Shown: positions 6,519 to 15,659, counted from the stretch's first letter. The stretch: 64,000 nucleotides of DNA from Algoriphagus sp. AK58 (GCF_014324365.1 NZ_QEIG01000010.1:1-64000); one strand, 5' to 3'. The notes: generated from the letters alone by a model not told the origin. Translations and numbers: made by a program.

Positions 6519-6603
6519 TACAGGTAACGTTTGTGTTTGCGAAACCAGTTTCGTAAGGCATGCTTATTTGGATACATGGCGAAACTGGTTTCGGGTATTT
6601 CTG
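6519..6603 (-). other. attC-like site F (upstream end of array, right box lost)
   Basis: Box TACAGGTAAC (6519-6528), 9-nt spacer, arm TGCGAAACCAGTTTCG (6538-6553), short loop, arm CGAAACTGGTTTCGGG (6580-6595). Fourteen consecutive pairs form. At the position where the shared geometry predicts GTT (6601) the sequence reads CTG, and no cassette lies beyond. It is either a decayed attC or the attI-proximal boundary. Confidence 0.55.
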
Positions 6604-6768
6604 AATTAAATCCGTTTTTTCAGATTTCCAAGGTCTTTGGTTTTCGGAATGGGTCTTCCAAAAAATGCCGGTTCGGCTCTCCCTAAAAATCTATTTCAAG
6701 ATAAGCGCAGATGGCTGACTGTCCAAACTATCCTTATAAAAGTTTAGATTTATGGGAGGAGTGTGCAC

Positions 6769-6798
6769 AAAAAAAGCCGAAGGATTTCTCCCTCGGCT
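6769..6798 (-). terminator. Rho-independent terminator (minus strand), probably of the efflux operon
   Basis: On the minus strand AGCCGA...TCGGCT arms (6775-6780 with 6793-6798), extended by GG/CC, are followed by a run of seven T (6769-6775). It lies 245 nt beyond the stop of the outer-membrane efflux gene. The rest of 6604-7042 holds no gene, only degenerate words such as CATCCGACATCGGTCATCCG at about 7015. Confidence 0.7.
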
Positions 6799-7042
6799 CC
6801 GTTCTCTTTTCTTCGCCCCGGTTAGTGTCTCCACTATCCGGAACCATTTTTTGAATCATTCAAGTAAGTGAAGACACTTATTTGGGCTGTGGGATTTCAC
6901 TCCCGGCTCTTTTCTCAATTCGTTCTCTCGACTCTGGTCTGCCGAAATCCGAATTAGGGCAACCCCCTTCGGTCTTCCGTCATCCAATATTTGGGATCAA
7001 CCATCCAGCATCTGTCATCCGACATCGGTCATCCGTCATTCC

Positions 7043-8428
7043 TCACCATCCCCCTCCAAGCGCCTTATACAGCCTCACTGAAGAGATCAACTGATTCTCC
7101 AGCGCGAGGGATTTTTCATATTCAGAGTAATACAAATTCCTTTCTGCATCCAATACTTGTAGGAAAGACGTGTAGCCGTTGTCATAGAGCGCTTTGGAAA
7201 GCATCAAGGACTTTTCGGTGGCAGCTACTTGCTGTTTTCTGGCCTCAAATTCATTCGTATAGGTGCGGATCTCCGCCAGGGAATTTTCGACTTCGGCGAA
7301 GGCTTCAATGACGGTTTGCTCGTACTGATAGGCAAATTGTTTTGCTTTGGCACGCTCGGCTTCCACTCTTCTTTTATTCTGTCCAAACTGAAACACCGGT
7401 GCAGCCAATTGCCCCGTGATGGAGCCTAGCATCGCATTGGGAACAAACAGGTTGGACAAGTCAGGACTGGCCACTCCAAAAAATCCGGTGAGGCTTAGGC
7501 TGGGGAATCTCATCGCGATAGCCACGCCGATTCGCTCGGTTTGGGCCATCAAAAGCTGCTCGGCACCAGCGATATCGGGCCTTCTGGTAAGTAATTCTGA
7601 GGGAATCCCTGTCGGTATCTCCAGGGGAAGAAGCTGTTGGTTGTTGTCCAAGCCTCTGACGATTGGCGAGTAAGGTTTTCCGGAAAGGATATTGATCGCA
7701 TTTTCGGTGTAGATAATGGCCCTTTCCAAGGCATACATCTGAGCTTTGGCATCGGCGGCGATTTGTTCGGCCTGAAGCTTGTCCAGTTCGGAAACTTCTC
7801 CTTTTTCAAACCTAAGGTTGATGATTCTCAGGTATTCCAGTCGGGTTTCATAGGTGCGCTGGGTGATTTGGAGGCGTTCGTCCAATCCTCTCAGATTGAA
7901 ATACAACTCAGCAATCTGCGCTACCAGACTGATGTAGATGGATTTGCGTTTTTCTTCGGTGGCCAAAAGTTCTGCATAGGCAGCCCGGTTGGCATGCCTG
8001 ATTTTTCCCCATATATCAAGCTCCCAGGATACATTGCCTAGGACAGAATAGGAGTTGGTGTTGAAGCCAACTCCGGCTTCTGAAGCGCGTTGTCTGAAGT
8101 CGGAGGCTCTGGCACCGGCAGCTACCCCAAAGGCGGGGCCTAAGTTTGCTTTATTGAAGCCCAAAATGGCCTGCGCTTCTTCCACTCTTGCCACTGCGGT
8201 CAGCAAGTTTAGGTTGGAATCCAGGGCATATCGGATCAGGGATTGCAGTTGGGGATCCTGATAGACTTCCCACCAATCCAGGTTGGTGATGGAGTCTGCC
8301 GCATTTAGCCCAAAGGTGTATCCTGATGGAGTTTTAGTCGCCACAGCTTCGGGTCTTGTGTACTTGGGTCCAACGGCACAGCCGGAAAGAACCAACAAAA
8401 TGACGATTGGTAGGATTAACTTTCTCAT
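7043..8428 (-). CDS. TolC/OprM-type outer-membrane efflux lipoprotein (NodT family)
   Basis: 461 residues. The lipoprotein signal ends LVLSGCAVGPKYTRPE, which combines a lipobox (L-S-G-C) with the NodT-family GPxYxRP start. Family landmarks follow: DWWEVYQDPQLQSLIRYALDSNLNLLTAVARVEEAQA, NVSWELDIWGKIR, and in the second repeat LLTRRPDIAGAEQLLMAQTERIGVAIAMRFPSLSLTGFFG. The trimeric outer-membrane channel links to the periplasmic adaptor and the RND pump encoded just upstream. The start lies 1 nt beyond the stop of the pump gene. It is the last gene of a three-gene operon. Confidence 0.93.
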   Translation of the reverse strand: MRKLILPIVILLVLSGCAVGPKYTRPEAVATKTPSGYTFGLNAADSITNLDWWEVYQDPQLQSLIRYALDSNLNLLTAVARVEEAQAILGFNKANLGPAFGVAAGARASDFRQRASEAGVGFNTNSYSVLGNVSWELDIWGKIRHANRAAYAELLATEEKRKSIYISLVAQIAELYFNLRGLDERLQITQRTYETRLEYLRIINLRFEKGEVSELDKLQAEQIAADAKAQMYALERAIIYTENAINILSGKPYSPIVRGLDNNQQLLPLEIPTGIPSELLTRRPDIAGAEQLLMAQTERIGVAIAMRFPSLSLTGFFGVASPDLSNLFVPNAMLGSITGQLAAPVFQFGQNKRRVEAERAKAKQFAYQYEQTVIEAFAEVENSLAEIRTYTNEFEARKQQVAATEKSLMLSKALYDNGYTSFLQVLDAERNLYYSEYEKSLALENQLISSVRLYKALGGGW

Positions 8429-8429
8429 C

Positions 8430-11400
8430 TCAGTGGGTTGGTTCTGAAGGTGAAACAGCAGGTGAGGCAGGAGCGGAAGGTTTCTTCTTTTTCACCAAAC
8501 TTTCTATCAATACATACAGTCCAGGAACGACGATGACCCCGATGATGGTGGCAATCAAGGTGCCGCTAAATACGGCCATACCCATAACTTTTCGGGCCTC
8601 GGCTCCGGCGCCCGATGCAGTCAGCAAAGGAACTACCCCGAGCATAAACGCGAAGGAGGTCATCAGGATGGGACGGAGCCGGAGTTTGGCAGATTCCAAT
8701 GCGGCTTCGTAGAGAGATTTGCCCTGCTCTTCGTGGAGCATCTTGGCAAATTCCACGATCAGGATGGCGTTTTTCGCCGTCAAACCGATCAGCATCACCA
8801 ATCCGATCTGAGCAAAGACGTTGTTGACATAGCTGACGCTCCAGAGTCCTCCCAGCCACAGTCCGAGGAAGGCCCCAAACACCGCGGCCGGTACTCCAAG
8901 CAAGACGGAAAAGGGGAGGGTCCAGCTTTCGTACTGGGCGGCCAAGATCAGAAACACAAAGACCAAGGCCATGAGGAACATGGTGCCTCCGGTTCCTTCG
9001 GCAGCTTTTTCCTGATAGGACATGTTACTCCAGGAATAGCCGATTTCCTTGGGCATCCCTGCGGCCACTTCTTCCAAGGCACGAAGGGCATCCGCCGAGC
9101 TGTATCCTTCCTTAGGAGCTCCTGAGATTTCTGCTGCGCGGTACATGTTGAATCGGTTGGTGTAGGTCGGTCCGGTGGCGTCTTCTACCGTGGTGATGGT
9201 GCTCAGCGGAATGATTTCTCCTGCTTTGCTTCGCACGTAATATTTGGCGAGATCGTCGGGCTCGAGTCGGTTTTTTCCTTCGGCCTGCACAAAGACCTTG
9301 TACTGTCTTCCAAATCGGTTGAAGTCATTGACATAGGCACTTCCCAGATAGGTGGAAATGGTGCTGGTCACCTCGCTCAGGTCAATTCCCAGTTTTTCGA
9401 CTTTGTCGTAGTCGATCAGGATCTTTTTCTGAGGTACATTGGATCGGAACAAGGTGAAAATGCTGCCGATTTCCGGCCGCTTTCTAGCCTCAGTGATAAA
9501 GTGCTGAGCCTGCTCGTCCAGGTATTGGGGAGAATTGCCGGAGCGGTCCTGAAGCTGAAGGGTAAAACCTGCGGAGGTTCCCAAACCTTCGATCGGAGGA
9601 GGACCAAAGGCAATCGTAGAGGCCTCGGTCACTGTACCTCGGAACGCCATGTTGGTTTCTAAAATCAACTGTTTGGCGGTTTTGGTGCGCTCTTCCCAAG
9701 GTTTGAGCGAGACAAACACGAAGGCGTTGTTGGTGGAGTAAGATTGAGTCAGCAAGCTGTAGCCCAATACCATGGTCGAAAATTCGATTTCCTCATGTTG
9801 CCCGAGAATTGCTTCCACTTTTTTAGCTACCTCATCTGAGCGCTCAAGAGAAGCAGCATCGGGAAGTTGAATATTGACCATGAAATAGCCCTCGTCTTCC
9901 TCAGGCACAAAGCCTCCGGGTATTCCTCCGTTGAGCAGGACAATTCCTCCTACTACAAAACCGATGATGATCAGGGATCGGATGGACTTTTTGGCCACGG
10001 CTCCTGCCACTCCGGTATAGCCTAGGGTAAACTTGTCAAAACCTCGGTTGAAGGCATTGAAAAAGCGCTGGAGCAGACCTTTGGATTCTTTTTTCGGCTT
10101 GAGAATGATGGCCGAAAGCGCTGGGCTGAGGGTCAAGGCATTGAAGGCAGAGAACAAAACCGAGATGGCAATCGTGATCGCAAACTGCTGATAAAGCCGT
10201 CCTGTGATCCCTCCGGCAAAAGCTACAGGCACGAATACCGCTGCCAAAATCAAGGCGATCGCGACTACCGGTCCGCCCACTTCTTTCATGGCCTTTTGGG
10301 TGGCTTCTTTCGGCTTCATGCCGTGCTCGATGTTGTGCATGACCGCTTCCACTACCACGATGGCATCATCGACAACCAGACCTATGGCGAGGACTAGCCC
10401 CAGCAGCGAAAGTACGTTGACCGAGAATCCGAGCATCGGGAAGATGATGAAGGTACCGATCAGAGAAACCGGAACGGTCAGCAAAGGGATCAAGGTAGCT
10501 CTCCAGTCCTGAAGGAAGAGGAACACCACGATGATCACCAGCACTACGGCCTCAAAGAGCGTATGCACGATTTCTTCAATACCTACGGAGATGGCCCGGG
10601 TAGTATTCAATGAAATGTCATATTTCAAATCTTCCGGAAAGTATTTTTGAAGGTCGGCTACGGTCGTTTGTACCAGATCGGCAACTTCCAATGCATTGGA
10701 GCCAGGCATCTGATAGACCACGATGGTGGCGGCGGATTTGGAATTCAGTCGGCTAGATGAATTGTAATTGTCAAGTCCCAATTCCACTCGGGCAATGTCC
10801 TTGAGTCGGACGATGGATCCTTTTTCATCAGATTTGACGATGATATTTCCAAACTCTTCTTCGGTCACCAAGCGCTCCTGTAGCGTGACGGTATAGGTAT
10901 ATTCCACTCCGGAAGGGGAGGGAGGAGCGCCAAATTTACCACCCGGGGAAATGGCATTTTGCTTTCTGACTGCATTGGATACATCATTGACAGTCAGGTT
11001 TAGCTTGGTCAGCTGATCTGGATCCAGCCAAATCCGCATGGAATAATCTGCACCACCAAACAGCACTACGTCACCCACACCCTTGACCCGCTTAAGCTGA
11101 TCGACGATGTTGATATTCGCGTAATTATTTAAAAAAGAGGCGTCGTAGGTTTGGTTGGGTGAGGACAGGGACACCAGCATCAGGGGGAAAACCAGGGATT
11201 TCTTGGTAGTCACCCCGAAGTTTTTGACCTCCACCGGCATCTTGGCATTGGCCTGAGACACCCGGTTTTGGGTCAGCATGTTGGCATTGTCCAAGTCAGT
11301 ACCTACCTCAAAGGATACCTGAAGGGTCAGCGATCCATCAGCGGCATTTACTGATTTCATGTAGAGCATTTCTTCTACCCCGTTCACTTGCTGTTCGATT

Positions 11401-11591
11401 GGGGTAGCCACGGCTTGTTCCACGTTGACGGCGTTGGCACCGGTGAAATTGGTGGTCACCTGTACCATTGGAGGCGTGATGTCCGGGTACTTGGAAATCG
11501 GAATTCCGCCCAGGGTAATCAGACCCATGATGATCATCAGGATCGAGATCACCATGGCGACGATGGGCCTTCGTATGAAAAACTCACTCAT
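8430..11591 (-). CDS. RND multidrug efflux pump, HAE1/AcrB family
   Basis: 1053 residues, the usual length for AcrB-type pumps. The N-terminus MSEFFIRRPIVAMVISILMIIMGLITLGGIPISKYPDI is typical. The proton-relay aspartate pair is present in LAIGLVVDDAIVVVEAV (about residue 405), and the relay lysine in GLTAKNAILIVEFAK (about residue 945). Two sets of six membrane segments flank two large periplasmic loops. It exports hydrophobic or amphiphilic compounds by proton antiport. It sits between the adaptor gene (34 nt upstream) and the outer-membrane channel gene. The substrate cannot be inferred, and no adjacent regulator gene was seen. Confidence 0.96.
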   Translation of the reverse strand: MSEFFIRRPIVAMVISILMIIMGLITLGGIPISKYPDITPPMVQVTTNFTGANAVNVEQAVATPIEQQVNGVEEMLYMKSVNAADGSLTLQVSFEVGTDLDNANMLTQNRVSQANAKMPVEVKNFGVTTKKSLVFPLMLVSLSSPNQTYDASFLNNYANINIVDQLKRVKGVGDVVLFGGADYSMRIWLDPDQLTKLNLTVNDVSNAVRKQNAISPGGKFGAPPSPSGVEYTYTVTLQERLVTEEEFGNIIVKSDEKGSIVRLKDIARVELGLDNYNSSSRLNSKSAATIVVYQMPGSNALEVADLVQTTVADLQKYFPEDLKYDISLNTTRAISVGIEEIVHTLFEAVVLVIIVVFLFLQDWRATLIPLLTVPVSLIGTFIIFPMLGFSVNVLSLLGLVLAIGLVVDDAIVVVEAVMHNIEHGMKPKEATQKAMKEVGGPVVAIALILAAVFVPVAFAGGITGRLYQQFAITIAISVLFSAFNALTLSPALSAIILKPKKESKGLLQRFFNAFNRGFDKFTLGYTGVAGAVAKKSIRSLIIIGFVVGGIVLLNGGIPGGFVPEEDEGYFMVNIQLPDAASLERSDEVAKKVEAILGQHEEIEFSTMVLGYSLLTQSYSTNNAFVFVSLKPWEERTKTAKQLILETNMAFRGTVTEASTIAFGPPPIEGLGTSAGFTLQLQDRSGNSPQYLDEQAQHFITEARKRPEIGSIFTLFRSNVPQKKILIDYDKVEKLGIDLSEVTSTISTYLGSAYVNDFNRFGRQYKVFVQAEGKNRLEPDDLAKYYVRSKAGEIIPLSTITTVEDATGPTYTNRFNMYRAAEISGAPKEGYSSADALRALEEVAAGMPKEIGYSWSNMSYQEKAAEGTGGTMFLMALVFVFLILAAQYESWTLPFSVLLGVPAAVFGAFLGLWLGGLWSVSYVNNVFAQIGLVMLIGLTAKNAILIVEFAKMLHEEQGKSLYEAALESAKLRLRPILMTSFAFMLGVVPLLTASGAGAEARKVMGMAVFSGTLIATIIGVIVVPGLYVLIESLVKKKKPSAPASPAVSPSEPTH

Positions 11592-11625
11592 ATAGCTTCA
11601 GAGAAAATTTTGGAAAATATTCAGA

Positions 11626-12765
11626 TTAGTTGCCTTTAGGCGTCCAGGCCTGTTCGACTACCTCCACTTTGGTATTGGCTGTGAGACCCGCAGTGCCTAC
11701 GATGGCTACCCGGTCACCGGCTTTCAACCCGCTTGTGATGATCCAGGCATCGCCGACTTTTTCTCCGGCTTGGACGGTAGTTGCTTTCAATGTGCTTGAA
11801 TCTGTGACTGTGAATACCTGGTTTAAGTTTTGGAGCTGAAAGACAGATCGCTGAGGGATCAGGACCGCCCCAGTTGCTGTTTTGAGCAGTACCCTGGTTT
11901 TTACAAACAGTCCTGGTCTCAATAGACCGGTAGGATTTGGAAAGGATGCCTCTATGGTCAGTGTTCCGGTTTTGGGATCAATTTCTCTATTGGCAAAATC
12001 GATCTCGCCTTTTTCAGCGTAAATGGATCCGTCTGCCAGGATCAATTCTACTTGCTTTTTGGCTCCTGCAAGTTCTTCTGCACTGAGTTGCGCGATCCTC
12101 AGGTATTCTCTTTCACTGATCTGGAAACGAACTCTAACCCCATCTACGCTCGAGATGGTGGTGAGCACGGATGTTCCTCCAACTCTGCTTACATAATCTC
12201 CGGCCCGCACATTGGAAATACCGATGATTCCGTCGAATGGGGCAGTAACCCTGGTGTAGCCCAATTCTATTTTAGCATTGTCGAGTGTGGATTTGACGGC
12301 GGCTACATTGGCTTTTGCGGCTTCGTATTGAGCGATGGCGTTGTCCAAATCCTTCTTACTCAAAGCATTCATCTCTGTAAGGGGACGAACTCTGCCCAAT
12401 TCGTTTTCTGCTCGCACCAATTCGGTCTGTGCTCGGGTCACTTCGCTGGCCTGTCGGTCTACCCGGTTTTTGTATTCGATGTCATCGATGACGTAGAGTA
12501 AATCCCCTTTTTTGACCACAGATCCTTCTTTGAAGTTTACCGAAGTGACCCAGCCTTCTACCCGTGCCCGGATGTCGACATCGGATTTGCCATATACTTG
12601 TGCGACAAATTCTTCGTAAAGTGGTACGTCACTCTGAACCGCCTTGACTACATTCACCTGTACAGGTGGAAGCTCGACGACTTCAACTTTTTTACATGAT
12701 GAAAGGAGGGGAATAATCAATATACACCCCGCAAAAAGGTTTTTTATTTTTTGTAATAACTTCAT
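11626..12765 (-). CDS. RND efflux periplasmic adaptor (membrane fusion protein, lipoprotein)
   Basis: About 379 residues from the chosen ATG at 12765. The signal peptide ends LLSSCKK (lipobox L-S-S-C). Then come a barrel-sandwich half (RARVEGWVTSVNFKEGSVVKKGDLLYVID), a long alpha-hairpin with Asn-Ala-Leu-Ser-Lys repeats (ALSKKDLDNAIAQYEAAKANV), the returning lipoyl half (YTRVTAPFDGIIG) and the beta-barrel with DPKTGTLTIEASFPN. This is the AcrA/MexA layout. The frame is open 32 codons further upstream, to 12861, but only the 12765 start places the signal peptide at the N-terminus. First gene of the efflux operon; the 333 nt to the next gene contain no other gene. Confidence 0.94.
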   Translation of the reverse strand: MKLLQKIKNLFAGCILIIPLLSSCKKVEVVELPPVQVNVVKAVQSDVPLYEEFVAQVYGKSDVDIRARVEGWVTSVNFKEGSVVKKGDLLYVIDDIEYKNRVDRQASEVTRAQTELVRAENELGRVRPLTEMNALSKKDLDNAIAQYEAAKANVAAVKSTLDNAKIELGYTRVTAPFDGIIGISNVRAGDYVSRVGGTSVLTTISSVDGVRVRFQISEREYLRIAQLSAEELAGAKKQVELILADGSIYAEKGEIDFANREIDPKTGTLTIEASFPNPTGLLRPGLFVKTRVLLKTATGAVLIPQRSVFQLQNLNQVFTVTDSSTLKATTVQAGEKVGDAWIITSGLKAGDRVAIVGTAGLTANTKVEVVEQAWTPKGN

Positions 12766-13098
12766 AGGTATTAGAATTTGGCTGGGAAAATTTCGTTTGA
12801 GGCAAATTTTAGAAGAATAGATGTTTGTTTTTATCTCAAAAGCAGAATAAGCTTTTGTCATTTAAATGAAAGTGTATGGATTTAGAAGCTTTAATTCAAA
12901 AGTTGGCAAATAATCCAAAAAAAAAGCTGAGAAAAATCAGGTCTTTATTTGATTGAATCCCATTATCGGGAAAAATTCCAAAAATCCCTAGAAACGGATA
13001 TTGAAAGTTTTTGTAAATCAGTTAATTAGTATCTGTAAAAAATAGTTGAGCAGTTGGAAATTCCGCCCGATCCTTCTCTGGACGCTGTCGTTTTTCAG

Positions 13099-13965
13099 TT
13101 ATGCTGGTTCAATATGGATCAGAACATGTCCTAACTGTGGAATTTCCTTTCTGAGTGTGTCTTTGAGGAGATGAGCAATCTGATGACCTTCCATCACGGT
13201 CAGGTTTCCTTTGACTTGAGCATGGAGGTCCACATGATACTTCATGCCGGCTTTTCGGATAAAGCATTTTTCGGTATCACTCACTCCGGGTACGGTAAGG
13301 GCGACTTTGCGGATTTCATTGACCAAGTCATCATGGTTGTTTTCATCCATTACCTCACTCAGCGCAGGTCGAAAAATTCCATAACAGTTGTATAGGATAA
13401 AAGCACAGGCCAAAAGTGCTGCATAATCATCGGCTACTTCAAATCCCTCACCTCCGAATAGCGCGATTGAAATTCCAAAAAAAGCAGCCAACGAGGTAAT
13501 CGCATCCGACCGATGGTGCCAAGCTTCGGCTTTCAGGGAGGAACTGCCGAGTTTCTTACTTCGTCTGAGGACGACTTGGAAGCTGATTTCTTTCCATAAA
13601 ATAATCCCTGCCAAGACCCAAAGGGTCCAGGATTCAGGCAAAGCATGGGGAGTTTGGATGTTTTGGATCGCTTGCCAGGCGATGGTAAAAGCAGAAATTA
13701 CCAGAAACACCACCACGGCAAAAGTGATTAGAGGTTCTGCTTTTCCGTGTCCGTAGGGATGGTTTTCATCGGCAGGCCGCGCCGCATAGCGAAGACCCAG
13801 CAAGACCAACAAGGAAGAGAAAATGTCCACCGTGGACTCGATTCCGTCCGCAATCAATGCATACGAATTCCCGAAAATTCCGCCCAGAAACTTGATTACT
13901 GCCAAAGCGGCGTTTCCCAGCATGCTGAAAATGACCGTTCGTATGGCGAGGTTAGGAGAGGACAT
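13099..13965 (-). CDS. Cation diffusion facilitator family metal exporter (FieF-like)
   Basis: 288 residues. The N-terminal half has six membrane segments with the CDF metal-site signatures ALIADGIESTVDIFSS (helix 2, D...D) and HPYGHGKAEP in the loop after helix 3, plus AWHHRSDAITSLAAF in helix 5 (HxxxD). The C-terminal cytoplasmic domain includes VPGVSDTEKCFIRKAGMKYHVDLHAQV and ends HVLIHIEPA, as in FieF/ZT dimerisation domains. It likely exports Zn(II), Fe(II) or similar ions against protons. Metal specificity is not determined by sequence here. Monocistronic. Confidence 0.93.
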   Translation of the reverse strand: MSSPNLAIRTVIFSMLGNAALAVIKFLGGIFGNSYALIADGIESTVDIFSSLLVLLGLRYAARPADENHPYGHGKAEPLITFAVVVFLVISAFTIAWQAIQNIQTPHALPESWTLWVLAGIILWKEISFQVVLRRSKKLGSSSLKAEAWHHRSDAITSLAAFFGISIALFGGEGFEVADDYAALLACAFILYNCYGIFRPALSEVMDENNHDDLVNEIRKVALTVPGVSDTEKCFIRKAGMKYHVDLHAQVKGNLTVMEGHQIAHLLKDTLRKEIPQLGHVLIHIEPA

Positions 13966-14014
13966 AGGGTAAAAGTAGGAATAATGAAGTTAGAAAGCTG
14001 AAAGCAGCTCACTG

Positions 14015-14043
14015 ACCTTTGAGGTTTTTAAAACCTGGAAGGT
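14015..14043. repeat. 29-bp dispersed palindrome, copy 1
   Basis: ACCTTTGAGGTTTTT then AAAACCTGGAAGGT. It is nearly self-complementary and matches the copies at 53315 and 62298. It lies in the intergenic space between the CDF exporter and the permease. The rest of 13966-14266 contains degenerate words (GAACACCGAACACCGAATG, GAACTCTGAACATCGAACTG) and no gene. Confidence 0.7.
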
Positions 14044-14266
14044 TTGGGTTCTTCAATCAGGTCGGGGATTTACGAGCTACGAATGACGATTTACGAGATG
14101 GTGAGGGAAAGGAATCTTCATCATTCAGCGATTGATATTTCTTTAAATGAAAGAAGATGGGAATTTTTTAATTATGAACACCGAACACCGAATGTCGAAT
14201 AGCGAAGTTGGGTTGAACTCTGAACATCGAACTGCGAACCTTTTTTCAGACTTCTGAATTAAGACT

Positions 14267-15580
14267 TCAAACTTCTGCTTTCTGCTTTTTCCCCACCCAA
14301 TACAAGCCCGTTCCAATTCCCACAAAAATCGCAGTCATCCAGATCGAGCGCTCGCTTACCTGCATCATTAGCCAAAGACAGGCCATAATCCCCAAAACGG
14401 GAATCAGGTAGCCTCCTTTCAAAATGAATCTGCCTTCCCCACGAAACTGTGGCCTGAGCTTAGGGATCGCCGCGCAACTCATGATAAATAGAAAAAGTCT
14501 GGAAAGGACGGTCATTGCGGCCAAGGCGGTAAACGATCCAAAAGCCGAAAGGAAAAATGCCGCCAAACCAAAGAAAATGACCGAGTTGGCGGGAGTGAGA
14601 AACTTCGGATGAACTTCCCCAAACCATCGAGGAAGGGACTTTTCCAAGGAAAGGGCATAGGTCACCCGAGTGGCGGAAAACATGGAACTGATCAGATTGG
14701 CAATCACTGAAGCGGCCACCCCAATCATCAAAATCACCGCACCGGGGCTTCCAAAAAGTGTGGCGGATACCTCCAACAGCGGAGTTTTGGACTCGGCGAT
14801 CGTTGGCACCGCAGCCTGAGAGACCACCTGAATGAGCATGTACAGCACCGCTACCACCGCCAAACCAAGCAATAAACCTAAAGGCATATCCCGCTCCGGG
14901 CGTTTGGCTTCGCCTGCTGGCACTACTGCGCCTTCAAATCCCACAAAGGCATAAATCAAGAGCAAAGCCGCCGCTCCCAAATCCGAAACGGGAGGCAGGG
15001 GAGAGTCAAAATCAGGAATTACCGAAGGGCCAAGCAGGATAAATCCTCCAACTGGCAGGAGAATCAAAACAGCAAATTTGATAACTGTAAAAAGTGTCAT
15101 CGATCGAATGGACTCGACCGAACCCAAGACGTTGATCACACTCAAGCCGATGCAGATCAGGGCCAAAGAGATCAAGCGGCCCGTTCCTTCACCCGCTCCG
15201 GCGATGAAATAGGCGATAGAGTCTGTAAGCAAAACCGTATTGGCGGAAAAGGAAATCAATCGGGCCAGGTAATACAGCCAACCACCCTGAAATCCCACAA
15301 ATGGCCCAAAAGCCAAGGTGCCATACCGAATCGGTCCGCCCGTGCCCCGGAAGTAGCTTCCCAACTCCGCAAAACATAAAATCACAGGAAGAATCAGCAA
15401 GGCACAGAAAGCGTAAACCAACACGCTGTATTCTCCTGCTAAAGCTGCTGCCCCACTTGGCAAACCAAAAATCCCCGCACCAATCAAGCCATTGACCACC
15501 AACATCCAAATGCCCCATAGGCCAAGGTTTCGGGGTAATTTTTCTTCGAAAGAGGGATTGGAATTTGGCTGTTTGGTCAC
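14267..15580 (-). CDS. APC superfamily amino acid permease
   Basis: 437 residues with about 12 membrane segments. The N-terminal signature NGLIGAGIFGLPSGAAALAG is the substrate-binding first helix of APC transporters (G-A-G-I-F). YAFVGFEGAVVPAGEAKRPERDMP in the middle is the APC helix-6 motif followed by the conserved E-x-K-x-P-x-R-x-x-P. It is expected to be a proton- or cation-coupled amino acid importer or exchanger. Substrate unknown. Monocistronic; convergent or divergent partners give no further clue. Confidence 0.92.
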   Translation of the reverse strand: MTKQPNSNPSFEEKLPRNLGLWGIWMLVVNGLIGAGIFGLPSGAAALAGEYSVLVYAFCALLILPVILCFAELGSYFRGTGGPIRYGTLAFGPFVGFQGGWLYYLARLISFSANTVLLTDSIAYFIAGAGEGTGRLISLALICIGLSVINVLGSVESIRSMTLFTVIKFAVLILLPVGGFILLGPSVIPDFDSPLPPVSDLGAAALLLIYAFVGFEGAVVPAGEAKRPERDMPLGLLLGLAVVAVLYMLIQVVSQAAVPTIAESKTPLLEVSATLFGSPGAVILMIGVAASVIANLISSMFSATRVTYALSLEKSLPRWFGEVHPKFLTPANSVIFFGLAAFFLSAFGSFTALAAMTVLSRLFLFIMSCAAIPKLRPQFRGEGRFILKGGYLIPVLGIMACLWLMMQVSERSIWMTAIFVGIGTGLYWVGKKQKAEV

Positions 15581-15659
15581 TAAGGGAAAAGAATTTTTAA
15601 GGGTTTTGATTTGAGAAGACCAAATTAATTTTTTGGCAGTCTAATTGGTTAATTCAGGG

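Larger units (their letters stand above)
2596..6603 (-). mobile_element. Integron-like gene cassette array without integrase (CALIN-like)
   Basis: Six short genes in five units, all on the minus strand, alternate with six attC-like sites (sites A-F, listed separately). Sites C, D and E share one layout on the plus strand: AAC, 8-9 nt, a 16-nt arm, a loop of about 70 nt, the complementary 16-nt arm, 5 nt, GTT. The stem sequences differ between sites while pairing is kept. In four units the box at the gene's 5' side is the reverse complement of the box at its 3' side: GTTACCTGTA, GTTAGCAAGC, GTTGTAGGGC and GTTATAGGGC. This is what integration of circular cassettes produces. No tyrosine recombinase gene or recognisable attI is in the window. 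The boxes do not fit the classical GTTRRRY core. Confidence 0.75.

Noticed and set aside
2596..6603. CRISPR array
   Set aside because: Spacing units are 450-900 nt with genes inside; repeats are paired stems of changing sequence, not identical direct repeats.
7043..12765. A local transcriptional regulator for the efflux operon
   Set aside because: No helix-turn-helix gene lies on either side; the upstream spacer 12766-13098 holds no gene.
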